From: an uncultured Bacteroidota bacterium
GTDB taxonomy: Bacteria > Bacteroidota > Bacteroidia > Flavobacteriales > Schleiferiaceae
Direction of reading: 5' to 3'
DNA: 64,000 nucleotides
NCBI GenBank assembly: GCA_913057235.1
Contig: CAJXNI010000002.1
Location: 62,001 to 126,000 of the forward strand
The position numbers and the translations under genes are program-made. Shown here in pieces: positions 46,209 to 54,311 of the stretch. Positions within the stretch are counted from its first letter, which is position 1; each line of letters starts with the position of its first letter. Under the pieces are notes generated by a model. The model saw only the letters and a program-made list of their open reading frames with translations. It was not told the origin of the DNA and made no database searches.

Positions 46209-47738
46209 ATGAATTTAATAGGAAGCATTATTAAAAAAGGCCTGGACTTAAAGGCTCAATTTGAAGATGAAAACCCAGATTATCGCGAGGCCCAGCGGGG
46301 CGAATTGTATCAGCTTTTAAATAAGGCCAAAGGCACTTCCATTGGTCTCTATTATAATTTTGAAAGCATACTGGAGAGTGATGATCTTATTGCCACCTTT
46401 CAAGAAAGATTGCCACTGGTTGAATACCATCAAATAAACCAGCAATGGTGGCAACAAACCTTAAAATATCCAAACATCACTTGGCCGGGTAAGCCAGATT
46501 TCTTGGCTAAGAGCAGCGGAACTACCGGCAAAAAGCCTAAGCGAATGCCGGTTACGGAAGACCTGCTCAGCAGTATTCGTAAAGTTTCTATTGCACAACT
46601 TACCAGCATCAGTAACTACGATTTACCGGAAGACTTCTTTGAGCATGAGCTCATGGCTCTCAGCAGTGCTACAAGCCTAGAAAAAGTAGACGACCATCAG
46701 GAGGGAGAAATAAGCGCCATTACGGTTTCAAATATTCCGTTTTGGTTTGAAGGGGCTTATAGGCCTGGAAAAGAAATTTCCAATATACAAGATTGGGATG
46801 AACGCGTAGAACGCATCGCCAAAGAAGCACCCAATTGGAAAGTAGGCGCTCTGAGCGGCATACCCAGTTGGGTTTTGTTAATGCTTAAACGCATTATTGA
46901 AGTGAATGAGGTAGACACCATTCATGACATTTGGCCCGGGTTGCGAGTGTATACCCCTGGTGGCGTAGCCTTTGAACCTTATCGTGAAAAGTTTGAAGCC
47001 ATTTTTGGCCGGGAAGTACACATTTTAGACACCTACCTAGCCAGTGAAGGCTTTTTTGCCTACACCAATCGTCCGGGCACTTTGAGTATGAAATTAGCCT
47101 ATCAACACGGAATATTTTTTGAGTTTGTCCCATTCAATGAAGAAGGCTTTGATGATCAGGCCAACCTTTTGGATGACCCTAAGGTGCTTACCTTAGATGA
47201 GGTAGAGGAAGGCGTAAATTACGCTCTGATTATTACCACCCCGGCTGGTGCCTACCGCTACATGATAGGAGATTTAGTGAGCTTTACGAATAAAGAAAGA
47301 GCCGAGATAAAAATTACTGGTCGCACCAAGCACTTTTTAAATGTAGTGGGTAGCCAGCTCAGTGAAGATAAAATGGATGAGGCTTTAGCCGATGTTCAGG
47401 AGAAGCTAGGCGTGAATACCGAGGAATATACCTTGGCCGCTGTTGAAAATAAAGAAGGCAATTTTTACCACGAATGGATTTTGGGAGTAGAAGAAATGAA
47501 CCAGGCTACCAATGAGGAAGTAGCTCAGCGGATTGACGATTACCTGAGTAACAACAATAAGAACTACGGAGTGGCCAGGAAAAAGGCCTTAGAAGGTATG
47601 AAAGTGTATCAGGTAAGTATTGATCGCTTTTATGAGTATCAGGCTCAAAACCGTAAAAAAGGCGGCCAAACCAAAACCAAGAAATTATTGAAGCAAGAAG
47701 ATTTTTTAAAATTTAGGGATTTTGTAACCCAAGGCTAG
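46209..47738 (+). CDS. GH3 auxin-responsive promoter family protein
   Basis: 509 residues. The ANL-superfamily phosphate loop reads LAKSSGTTGKKPKRMPVT; later motifs are VYTPGGVAFEPYREKF, YLASEGFFAYTN, YRYMIGDLVSF and ITGRTKHFLNVVGSQLSEDKM. These mark the GH3 family, which in plants joins amino acids to acyl acids such as jasmonate or auxin. The bacterial members are uncharacterised as far as I know. No clear promoter was seen in the 88 bases in front. Confidence 0.9.
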   Translation: MNLIGSIIKKGLDLKAQFEDENPDYREAQRGELYQLLNKAKGTSIGLYYNFESILESDDLIATFQERLPLVEYHQINQQWWQQTLKYPNITWPGKPDFLAKSSGTTGKKPKRMPVTEDLLSSIRKVSIAQLTSISNYDLPEDFFEHELMALSSATSLEKVDDHQEGEISAITVSNIPFWFEGAYRPGKEISNIQDWDERVERIAKEAPNWKVGALSGIPSWVLLMLKRIIEVNEVDTIHDIWPGLRVYTPGGVAFEPYREKFEAIFGREVHILDTYLASEGFFAYTNRPGTLSMKLAYQHGIFFEFVPFNEEGFDDQANLLDDPKVLTLDEVEEGVNYALIITTPAGAYRYMIGDLVSFTNKERAEIKITGRTKHFLNVVGSQLSEDKMDEALADVQEKLGVNTEEYTLAAVENKEGNFYHEWILGVEEMNQATNEEVAQRIDDYLSNNNKNYGVARKKALEGMKVYQVSIDRFYEYQAQNRKKGGQTKTKKLLKQEDFLKFRDFVTQG

Positions 47739-47752
47739 CTCAGGAAAAGCTT

Positions 47753-47760
47753 TAAATTTG
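47753..47760 (+). promoter_or_regulatory. -7 box upstream of fabI
   Basis: TAAATTTG matches TAnnTTTG and ends 21 bases before the ATG at 47782. A TTTG lies at 47721-47724, further than usual. It supports the shorter start rather than the frame from 47758. Confidence 0.45.
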
Positions 47761-47781
47761 GCGCCTGAAAAAGCATTACGT

Positions 47782-48597
47782 ATGTCTCACAACTTATTAA
47801 AAGGAAAAAAAGGGATCATTTTTGGAGCCCTTAATCAAGACTCAATCGCCTGGAAGGTAGCTGAAAGAGCGCACGAAGAAGGCGCGGAGTTTATTCTTAC
47901 CAATGCTCCCATTGCCATGCGCATGGGTGAAATTAACCAGCTAGCTGAAGCCACCGCCTCAGACATTGTGCCAGCTGATGCCACCAATATGGACGACCTG
48001 GACAAGCTCTTTAGCTCGGCTGAAGAGAAATTTGGTAAAATAGATTTCATCTTGCACTCCATTGGCATGAGTGTAAATGTGCGTAAAGGCAAACACTACA
48101 CTGATTTGAACCACGACTGGCTTGCTAAAGGCTGGGATGTTTCAGCAGCCTCTTTTCACCGGGTAATGCAAACGGCCTGGAAAAAAGATTTAATGAATGA
48201 GTACGGCAGCATTATGGCCTTAAGTTATATAGCTGCCCAGCGTACTTTCCCAGATTACAATGATATGGCCGATAATAAGGCCTACTTAGAAAGTATAGCC
48301 CGCAGTTTTGGCTACCACTTTGGCGTTGCCAAAAAAGTGCGTGTGAATACCATTTCGCAATCACCAACCCCCACAACGGCTGGTAGCGGAGTAAAGGGTT
48401 TTGATGCCTTTTTAAACTATGCTGATAAACTAAGCCCCTTGGGCAATGCCTCAGCAGCAGACTGTGCCGATTACGTGATTACCATGTTTAGTGACCTAAC
48501 CCGCAAGGTAACCATGCAAAACCTCTACCATGATGGAGGTTTTAGTAATACCGGTGTTAGTCAGGCTATAATTGAAGAATTTGAGAATAAGGACTAA
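47782..48597 (+). CDS. fabI: Enoyl-ACP reductase FabI
   Basis: 271 residues from ATG 47782. It is an SDR enzyme with the FabI nucleotide site KKGIIFGALNQDSIAWKVA, then DFILHSIG and the catalytic Tyr-x6-Lys in YNDMADNK, followed by KVRVNTISQSPTPTTAGSG. It makes the last reduction in each fatty acid elongation cycle. The MADNK residues between Tyr and Lys differ from E. coli but I recall this form in Bacteroidota homologues. A terminator follows. Confidence 0.92.
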   Translation: MSHNLLKGKKGIIFGALNQDSIAWKVAERAHEEGAEFILTNAPIAMRMGEINQLAEATASDIVPADATNMDDLDKLFSSAEEKFGKIDFILHSIGMSVNVRKGKHYTDLNHDWLAKGWDVSAASFHRVMQTAWKKDLMNEYGSIMALSYIAAQRTFPDYNDMADNKAYLESIARSFGYHFGVAKKVRVNTISQSPTPTTAGSGVKGFDAFLNYADKLSPLGNASAADCADYVITMFSDLTRKVTMQNLYHDGGFSNTGVSQAIIEEFENKD

Positions 48598-48618
48598 TCA
48601 GTCTTGAAATAGCGCATT

Positions 48619-48647
48619 AAAAAAGGAGCCAAACGGCTCCTTTTTTA
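48619..48647. terminator. Bidirectional terminator between fabI and the thioredoxin-TPR gene
   Basis: A run of A, GGAGCC, an AAAC loop, GGCTCC and then six T: works on either strand for the two convergent genes. Confidence 0.87.
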
Positions 48648-48665
48648 ATGGATTCTCTAATCTTG

Positions 48666-49871
48666 CTAGGGTTGCAAGGCCTCCTTAATTTTAACAATAA
48701 CCTTTTCGTAGGCCTCGGTATCGGCTTCTTCTTTTTGTGCTAATTCCAGCGCCTTTTCTTCTATTTCAAGCGCTTCTTTGGCCAGCCCATTAACTAGTAA
48801 TAGGTTAGCATAGGTATCAAGTATGGCATGATCTTCTGGTGCCAGTTCAACCGCTCTTTCGGCCCAAACCAAGGCTTCTTCCAGATTCTTTTCATTGGTG
48901 CTGTTTTCAAATACATTCCAGGCCACAGTATTTAGCAGGTTGGCATCATTCCAATAATACTTTCGCACACCGGTGAAACAAACTTCACAGTACTGATCCC
49001 ATTCTTTGTTGCGGGCGTTTAAATATAGTTTAGTCTCAAATATTGCCCGGTCTTTTAAGTTTTCTGGGATAGCGACCAATATTTCTTCCTGCGCCATGGG
49101 CCATTCATCTAGCTTTTCTTCCTTTTTAAGTCTAAAGTATTCGGTGAGTAAAGAACTATACAGCACACCGGAGAAAAACCGTTCTGCATCTGCGCCTCGG
49201 GCATCAAGCACTTCTTCATAATTGGAAACTAACTTTTGAAACAGCGGTGATTCCGCTTCTCTTACGTTAGACCAAATCACCCCAAAATGTGCTTCATCAA
49301 GCCAAACCTCTAAGGGCTGTCTTTCGTAATAAGCCTCTAATTCAACGTCTTCCAGAAGTCCGGCTGTGCTAAATTTATCTAGGTAGAGCGCCATAAAATC
49401 TACTTCATCTTTCATTTGGGCTTTCTTTTGGGCCAAATACACCATATTGGTTTTTTCGCCTAATGCTTCTTCTCCCATTTTTAAATAGTCTTTGGGTTCC
49501 TGAGAAGCACCCAATTTTACGTTTAGCAATTCGCCCTTGGCATTAAGCCACAAAAGCGTGGGGTAGCCCTTGACTTTATAGCGCTTGGCCAATTCAATGC
49601 CTTCGCCTTTTTCCATGTCTACTTTTAAACAAATAAAGTTTTCATTGTAGTAATTCCCTACGTCTTGGCGGGTAAAAATATTGGCGCTCATCCATTTACA
49701 GGGCCCACACCAAGTGGTGTAGCAATCCATGAAAATGGGCTTCCCTTCTTTTTCGGCCAAAGCCAGGGCATCTTCAAAACTTAGGTCTTTTTTAAAGGTA
49801 ATACCCTGGGCGCTTAACGGGCTTAAGCCGATGGAAATCAGCAAAAGCACACTTGCAATTAACTTCTTCAT
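48666..49871 (-). CDS. Exported thioredoxin-fold protein with C-terminal TPR region
   Basis: 401 residues. The signal peptide ends at PLSAQ. The thioredoxin domain has WCGPCK with Cys55 and Cys58, then a VKGYPTLLWL cis-Pro loop. The helical rest ends in two or three TPRs (LNTVAWNVFENSTNEKNLEEALVWAERA, AILDTYANLLLVNGLAKEALEIEEKAL). The active site suggests a periplasmic thiol-disulfide oxidoreductase, often found in Bacteroidota with TPR extension. TATATTTA about 12 bases upstream may be its -7 box. The gene at 49899 ends just upstream. Confidence 0.9.
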   Translation of the reverse strand: MKKLIASVLLLISIGLSPLSAQGITFKKDLSFEDALALAEKEGKPIFMDCYTTWCGPCKWMSANIFTRQDVGNYYNENFICLKVDMEKGEGIELAKRYKVKGYPTLLWLNAKGELLNVKLGASQEPKDYLKMGEEALGEKTNMVYLAQKKAQMKDEVDFMALYLDKFSTAGLLEDVELEAYYERQPLEVWLDEAHFGVIWSNVREAESPLFQKLVSNYEEVLDARGADAERFFSGVLYSSLLTEYFRLKKEEKLDEWPMAQEEILVAIPENLKDRAIFETKLYLNARNKEWDQYCEVCFTGVRKYYWNDANLLNTVAWNVFENSTNEKNLEEALVWAERAVELAPEDHAILDTYANLLLVNGLAKEALEIEEKALELAQKEEADTEAYEKVIVKIKEALQP

Positions 49872-49898
49872 AACGTGAATTTTAGTAAATATAAGAGT

Positions 49899-51518
49899 TT
49901 AGTTCATCTCAGGTCTCTGGGCGGCTTGGCAGAAGGTTTCAAAAGCCTCTTCGCTAATGCTCCAGTCGGGCGCCTCACCCTTGCCCCAAACTTTGGGGTT
50001 ATCGTATAAGTTGAAGTAACAAGCGCCTACCACTCTGGGTGCTCTATGCAACACTTTACCAGCTTCTTGCAACCATTTTTTCTGAAAATCATCAGGCCCT
50101 TTTACCCCAAACTCTGTAATAAAAATAGGCGCGGTGACCTGCCGCATGCGCCATTGCTTACGATTGAATATCTCTCTGAAACGCTCCTGTTCTCTGTGGT
50201 CTTCAATGTTTTTATCGGGTAAACCATAAATGGCCAGGCTAATAAAATCAACGGCATCTTCTCCTGGGTACCACTCCAGCGAGCCGCGGTCACCGGCTGG
50301 ACCCCAAACTTTAAAAATATGCCGTGGTAAGTCTCCATGGTAATTCATGAAATACCGATAGGCCTTTATATAGGTTAAAGGGTTTTGGCTTTGCCAAGGG
50401 TAGCGCTCTATAGGGATTTCCATTTCATGCGCAAAACGCAAATAAACCGTAGTTTGGATAGAATTAAGTAAATCATACATACTGTCTAGAGTAGCATCGT
50501 AACGGCCCTCCAAAATATTTTCCAGTACCCTACGGTCGTGATTGGCGGCCGCGTCTTTAAATGGCTCCACAGTGAGTGTTAAAACATCACCCCGCGCTTC
50601 TAAAGCTTTAATTTTAGCTCTCAGCTCTGGCTTATGCGTGTTGTGCCAGTTTATGAAGATATGCTCAGCCGCCACCCTGCGGTGAGCCAATAGCCGTTTT
50701 TTGGGGTCATACAGCCCAACCAAAAAGTTGGTAGGCTTATGCCGATTACTGGTTAAAGGTATTTGGAGGCTCTCTTCCAGAGACTTCTGTTCGGCCAAAA
50801 TTTTTGTACCATCCACGTTAAGTTGAGATTGGGCGGTATCGGTTAGTATCAAACAGGTTTTTTCAGACCACCTGAAACGATGCAATCTGCGCAATAGATG
50901 ATATTCAGCAGAGTCATAAATGGGGTAGGCATCAAAGCGTTCTTCTGCGGGCGGGTACAAAACTAAGGCATTGGCATCAATTATGGAATCCCCGGGGTGG
51001 TACTCCATGCATCCGGGGTACCCCGAGGCTAAAAATACCAGCTGCACCGCAGGTGCGTTTTCACGGATTATTTGAGCCATGTGTATAAAGCTTTCTAAAT
51101 AAAGTTGGGGTTGTTGCATTTGCCAGGGAGCCCATTTCTCTGGTAATTCCGGGTAAGGATTAAATGCTAGGTAGGTGGTGGTGTCTCGTATTTTTAAATA
51201 CTTAGCCAAAAGCTTTAATTGTTGGTCGTAACCGCCTGCTATAATGGTTTTTAAAACTCCAGAGTACCCCTGATGAAGGGGGCTGAAGGACCAAGATTTA
51301 AAGCTAATGAATAGGGGTTGATTCTCCATCCTCGAGAGCTTTTGCTCCACCGCCAAGGGGTGTCTGATACTTTTGAGGTACAACTCCAGGTGATTAAGGT
51401 CTTGGGCCGCCTCAAAAAATTCCGCATTTTGATTCACCCAGGCCACTTTCAGATTAGAATTTATAGGACCATTTGGATTTTCATCATCTGTGGAGCCCAC
51501 CAAAAAATACCACGCCAA
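49899..51518 (-). CDS. GH26-like protein with two tandem barrels; N-terminus cut by an in-frame stop
   Basis: The open frame gives 539 residues from TTG 51518. The second half resembles a GH26 beta-mannanase-like barrel: LRFAHEMEIPIERYPW carries the expected acid/base Glu (HEM at 364-366), SLEWYPGEDAVDFISLAIYG follows, and ITEFG (Glu469) would be the nucleophile. The first half repeats the pattern (LAFNPYPELPEKWAPW, YHPGDSIIDANALVLYP) without the acid residues, so it looks like a degenerate duplicate. Upstream in the same frame ATG 51569 reads MRKQLF, a TAA at 51551-51549, then FSTLGLALAFLAWYFLVG, which would be an ideal signal peptide. The true start is therefore uncertain. Confidence 0.7.
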   Translation of the reverse strand: MAWYFLVGSTDDENPNGPINSNLKVAWVNQNAEFFEAAQDLNHLELYLKSIRHPLAVEQKLSRMENQPLFISFKSWSFSPLHQGYSGVLKTIIAGGYDQQLKLLAKYLKIRDTTTYLAFNPYPELPEKWAPWQMQQPQLYLESFIHMAQIIRENAPAVQLVFLASGYPGCMEYHPGDSIIDANALVLYPPAEERFDAYPIYDSAEYHLLRRLHRFRWSEKTCLILTDTAQSQLNVDGTKILAEQKSLEESLQIPLTSNRHKPTNFLVGLYDPKKRLLAHRRVAAEHIFINWHNTHKPELRAKIKALEARGDVLTLTVEPFKDAAANHDRRVLENILEGRYDATLDSMYDLLNSIQTTVYLRFAHEMEIPIERYPWQSQNPLTYIKAYRYFMNYHGDLPRHIFKVWGPAGDRGSLEWYPGEDAVDFISLAIYGLPDKNIEDHREQERFREIFNRKQWRMRQVTAPIFITEFGVKGPDDFQKKWLQEAGKVLHRAPRVVGACYFNLYDNPKVWGKGEAPDWSISEEAFETFCQAAQRPEMN

Positions 51519-51642
51519 AAAAGCAAGGGCAAGTCCTAGTGTTGAAAATTAAAAGAGTTGTTTCCGCATGGCTATATTTTAAAGACAGAGCTCTAAGCTA
51601 GAGTTTTTAGCGCTTTTACTGGCAGGCCTTTCATGGGCCATT

Positions 51643-51650
51643 TATCTTTG
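51643..51650 (+). promoter_or_regulatory. -7 box very close to the PLP decarboxylase start
   Basis: TATCTTTG fits TAnnTTTG exactly and ends 4 bases before the ATG at 51655, which would give an mRNA with almost no leader. No in-frame Met lies soon downstream. Confidence 0.45.
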
Positions 51651-51654
51651 CCAA

Positions 51655-52908
51655 ATGCTTTGGAAAAAACACACAAAACAAGAAATACAAACGCGCGTAT
51701 TTCAGGCGCTGGAAGAAAATAGAAATTACGACTCAGATTATATTTTGGGCATACCGGGTAGTTATTTAGATACGGAACAGTTTCACCGTGATGCGGATTT
51801 TCTGGCCAATGCACCTTACCTAAAAACCTTCATTAATAATCCAAATCACATTGGCTGCCACACGCTTACCGGTGCTGATGGAGAAGATCTTTTTAGAGGC
51901 ACTCAAAAGCTGGAGATTGAGCTAATCCAAATGGTATCAGAAGAAATATTGCACGCCCCAAAAAACAGCGTAGATGGCTACGTGGCGCCTGGGGGCACCG
52001 AAGCCAATATTCAAGCCCTTTGGATTTACCGCAATTTTTACCAAAAAGAACAGGGCGCTAAAAATGAGGAAATTGGAGTGATTTTCAGTTCAGATAGTCA
52101 CTATTCATTCTACAAAGGAGCCAACCTCCTTAGCATTAAACCCTTGCCAGTAAAGGTAGATGCGGATACCCGAAGTTTGGGAATGGCCGGTCTCAGAGAA
52201 AAAATTCAGGAGGCTAAGCAAATGGGAATTAAATACTTTATTGCCAACGCCAACATGAGCACTACTATGTTTGGTTCAGTAGATGACCCAGACATTTTGG
52301 CCGCGGCTTTTGAAGCCGAAAAAGTACCGTATAAAATACATGCAGACGGGGCTTTTGGAGGTTTCATTTACCCCTTTACCAACCCAGAAAGTAAGTTGGA
52401 TTTTAGAAACCCAAATATCACCTCCATAACTCTTGACGCGCACAAAATGCTTATGGCGCCCTATGGCACGGGTATTTTTCTAATTAGGAAGGATTGGATG
52501 CATTATGCAGCTACAGCTGAAGCTCAGTATGTGCAGGGCCTGGACTACACCATGGTAGGCAGCCGTAATGGGGCACAGGCCGTTTCCATTTGGATGATTC
52601 TACAAACCCATGGACCTAGAGGGTGGCGCGAAAATATCCAGTCGTTAATGGATGAAACTTCACGCGTGACCGATGTGCTGGAAGAATTAGGGATACCCTA
52701 CTACCGCAATCCGCACATGAATATCATCAGCATGCATGCTTCGGCCGTACCGCCCGAAGTTACCCAAAAATACCGCTTAGTAGCCGATGATTTTGAGGGC
52801 GTTCCCAAGTGGTGGAAGATTGTGGTAATGCCCCACACCAAAGGAAAGGTAATTGACAACTTTATAAGCGATTTACGAAGGCTTAAAGGCGCTCTCAATA
52901 ACCAATAG
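51655..52908 (+). CDS. Pyridoxal-phosphate-dependent decarboxylase (group II type)
   Basis: 417 residues, fold-type I PLP enzyme. Features are GYVAPGGTEANIQALWIYRN (phosphate site), DSHYSFYKGANLL with the ring-stacking His149, HADGAFGG with Asp231, and TLDAHKMLMAPYGTG with the Schiff-base Lys264. The group decarboxylates amino acids such as aspartate, glutamate, histidine or tyrosine. Substrate is not readable; the shorter form without the large N-terminal extension fits the histidine/aspartate-type subgroup. It stands alone between divergent and convergent neighbours. Confidence 0.88.
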   Translation: MLWKKHTKQEIQTRVFQALEENRNYDSDYILGIPGSYLDTEQFHRDADFLANAPYLKTFINNPNHIGCHTLTGADGEDLFRGTQKLEIELIQMVSEEILHAPKNSVDGYVAPGGTEANIQALWIYRNFYQKEQGAKNEEIGVIFSSDSHYSFYKGANLLSIKPLPVKVDADTRSLGMAGLREKIQEAKQMGIKYFIANANMSTTMFGSVDDPDILAAAFEAEKVPYKIHADGAFGGFIYPFTNPESKLDFRNPNITSITLDAHKMLMAPYGTGIFLIRKDWMHYAATAEAQYVQGLDYTMVGSRNGAQAVSIWMILQTHGPRGWRENIQSLMDETSRVTDVLEELGIPYYRNPHMNIISMHASAVPPEVTQKYRLVADDFEGVPKWWKIVVMPHTKGKVIDNFISDLRRLKGALNNQ

Positions 52909-52915
52909 CTACAAT

Positions 52916-53530
52916 TTAACGTTCGGCAAAAAAGCCAAACTTAAACTGGAGCTGCAGAACGGGCGCATTTAAATTATTGAACACGGTGGCTCTATTGGAG
53001 TCGCCAACATATTGGTAGCCGGCCATAATGCCCATTTTAAACCAGCTGACTAAATTCATTTCAGCACCCACCATGGGTATAAGCACAAGGGTGCCCTTTT
53101 CACTACGTTCGGCTATGAATTCACCATTCCGATAGCGATCTAAGCTGGCGCTTCCACCACCTAGTAAAAGCTGGGTGCTAAAGTGCACTACTTTGTTAGG
53201 GTCTGTGTTGTAACCTACCCAAAGTCCACCGTGGCCAAAAGACAAATAATCCTTACTTCCACTTAATGATTGACTAACCAGATGGTCAGTGGCAAGTCCC
53301 ATGCCGTAGCCTCCTAGGCTGAAACGCCCGTTTACAATAAGACCACCGCCTCCGCCACTGTAAAGAGCCAGGGTGTTCTCAAAAGGAGTAATCATCAATA
53401 AAGGGCCGCCAAAGCCGCCAACCGCGTAGGAGCTTTTGTTGCCAAATAAGTATTCTGTTTCGGTATTCTGGGCCTTAGCACCATAAAGAGCGAAGGCTAA
53501 TGATAGGAGAAATAAAAGGCGGGTATACAT
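52916..53530 (-). CDS. Small exported outer-membrane-type protein
   Basis: 204 residues from ATG 53530. The signal peptide ends at YGAKAQ. The rest is rich in Gly and alternating hydrophobic strands (SYAVGGFGGPLLMITPF, GGLIVNGRFSLGGYGMGLA, FSTQLLLGGGSASL) and ends in QLQFKFGFFAER, suggesting a small beta-barrel. No family is recognised. A possible promoter on its strand is TTG, 18 bases, TAATTTTT. Confidence 0.75.
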   Translation of the reverse strand: MYTRLLFLLSLAFALYGAKAQNTETEYLFGNKSSYAVGGFGGPLLMITPFENTLALYSGGGGGLIVNGRFSLGGYGMGLATDHLVSQSLSGSKDYLSFGHGGLWVGYNTDPNKVVHFSTQLLLGGGSASLDRYRNGEFIAERSEKGTLVLIPMVGAEMNLVSWFKMGIMAGYQYVGDSNRATVFNNLNAPVLQLQFKFGFFAER

Positions 53531-53610
53531 GATGTTTTTTTGGTAAAAATTAGAGGTCAAACTTTCAGTACAATTTAAAACATCTATTCAAGATTACAAG
53601 TTGTATAATC

Positions 53611-54303
53611 ATGCCTGTAACGCTTTTGCAAATTCATAGGTTTCAATCGGTGAAAGCCAAATGGTGGGCCTTTAAGCAAATGCCTACTTACGCCCAGAAA
53701 TTGAAATCCCAGTATGGAGCCCGCTTCGCCAAACAGCTAGGTACGGGAGCTGGAGAAGGCTTCTCCCTTTGGCCGGATTGGAGCACCTATTGCACCTTAA
53801 GTGTTTGGGAACATACTGCAGCAGCTCACCACTATTTAAACTCCCAGGCCTTTAGGCAGTCTTTTAAAGATTATAGCTTTGCCTCTACAAATATTTGGAT
53901 GAAGGGCATTTTAAGCAGGGGTCAGTGGAATGGTGAAAATCCTTTTGTAGAACAAAAAGGTAATGCAAACCCAGAATTATTAGGGGTAATTACCCGCGCT
54001 TCTATTAAGAAAAAAATGCTGGCTAAATTTTGGTCAAATGTACCGGCTGTAAGTAGGAGTATGCATCAATTACCTGGCAAGTTATATTCTAAAGGAATAG
54101 GGGAGCGCCCGCTCTTAGAGCAGGCCACTTTTAGTGTTTGGGAAAACCAAAAACTGATGCAAAACTTTGCCTATCATCAAAAAGAACATAAAAAAGTGGT
54201 GCAAAAAACCCAGCAGCTAAATTGGTATTCAGAAGAGCTTTTTGCCCGTTTTGAAATAGTTAAAATAGAAGGTGAACCCCTTTTTAAACCTGAAAATAGT
54301 TGA
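53611..54303 (+). CDS. crtA: Spheroidene monooxygenase-like carotenoid oxygenase CrtA
   Basis: 230 residues. The pattern follows CrtA of purple bacteria along its length: AKWWAFKQM, FAKQLGTGAGEGFSLWPD, YCTLSVWEH, then GQWNGENPF, ITRASIKKKMLAKFWSNVP, GIGERPLLEQATFSVWEN and WYSEELFARF. CrtA inserts a keto group at C2 of the acyclic methoxy/hydroxy end of spheroidene. The organism also carries crtD, cruF and crtZ at 25.5-28.1 kb. It is transcribed with nhaA (9 bases) and a nitroreductase. The assignment is by recalled motif similarity. Confidence 0.82.
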   Translation: MPVTLLQIHRFQSVKAKWWAFKQMPTYAQKLKSQYGARFAKQLGTGAGEGFSLWPDWSTYCTLSVWEHTAAAHHYLNSQAFRQSFKDYSFASTNIWMKGILSRGQWNGENPFVEQKGNANPELLGVITRASIKKKMLAKFWSNVPAVSRSMHQLPGKLYSKGIGERPLLEQATFSVWENQKLMQNFAYHQKEHKKVVQKTQQLNWYSEELFARFEIVKIEGEPLFKPENS

Positions 54304-54311
54304 AAAAATAA

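Noticed and set aside
48230-48310. Unusual residues between the catalytic Tyr and Lys of FabI (MADNK)
   Set aside because: The Tyr-x6-Lys spacing is normal and I recall this form in Bacteroidota FabI, so it is not a sign of lost activity.
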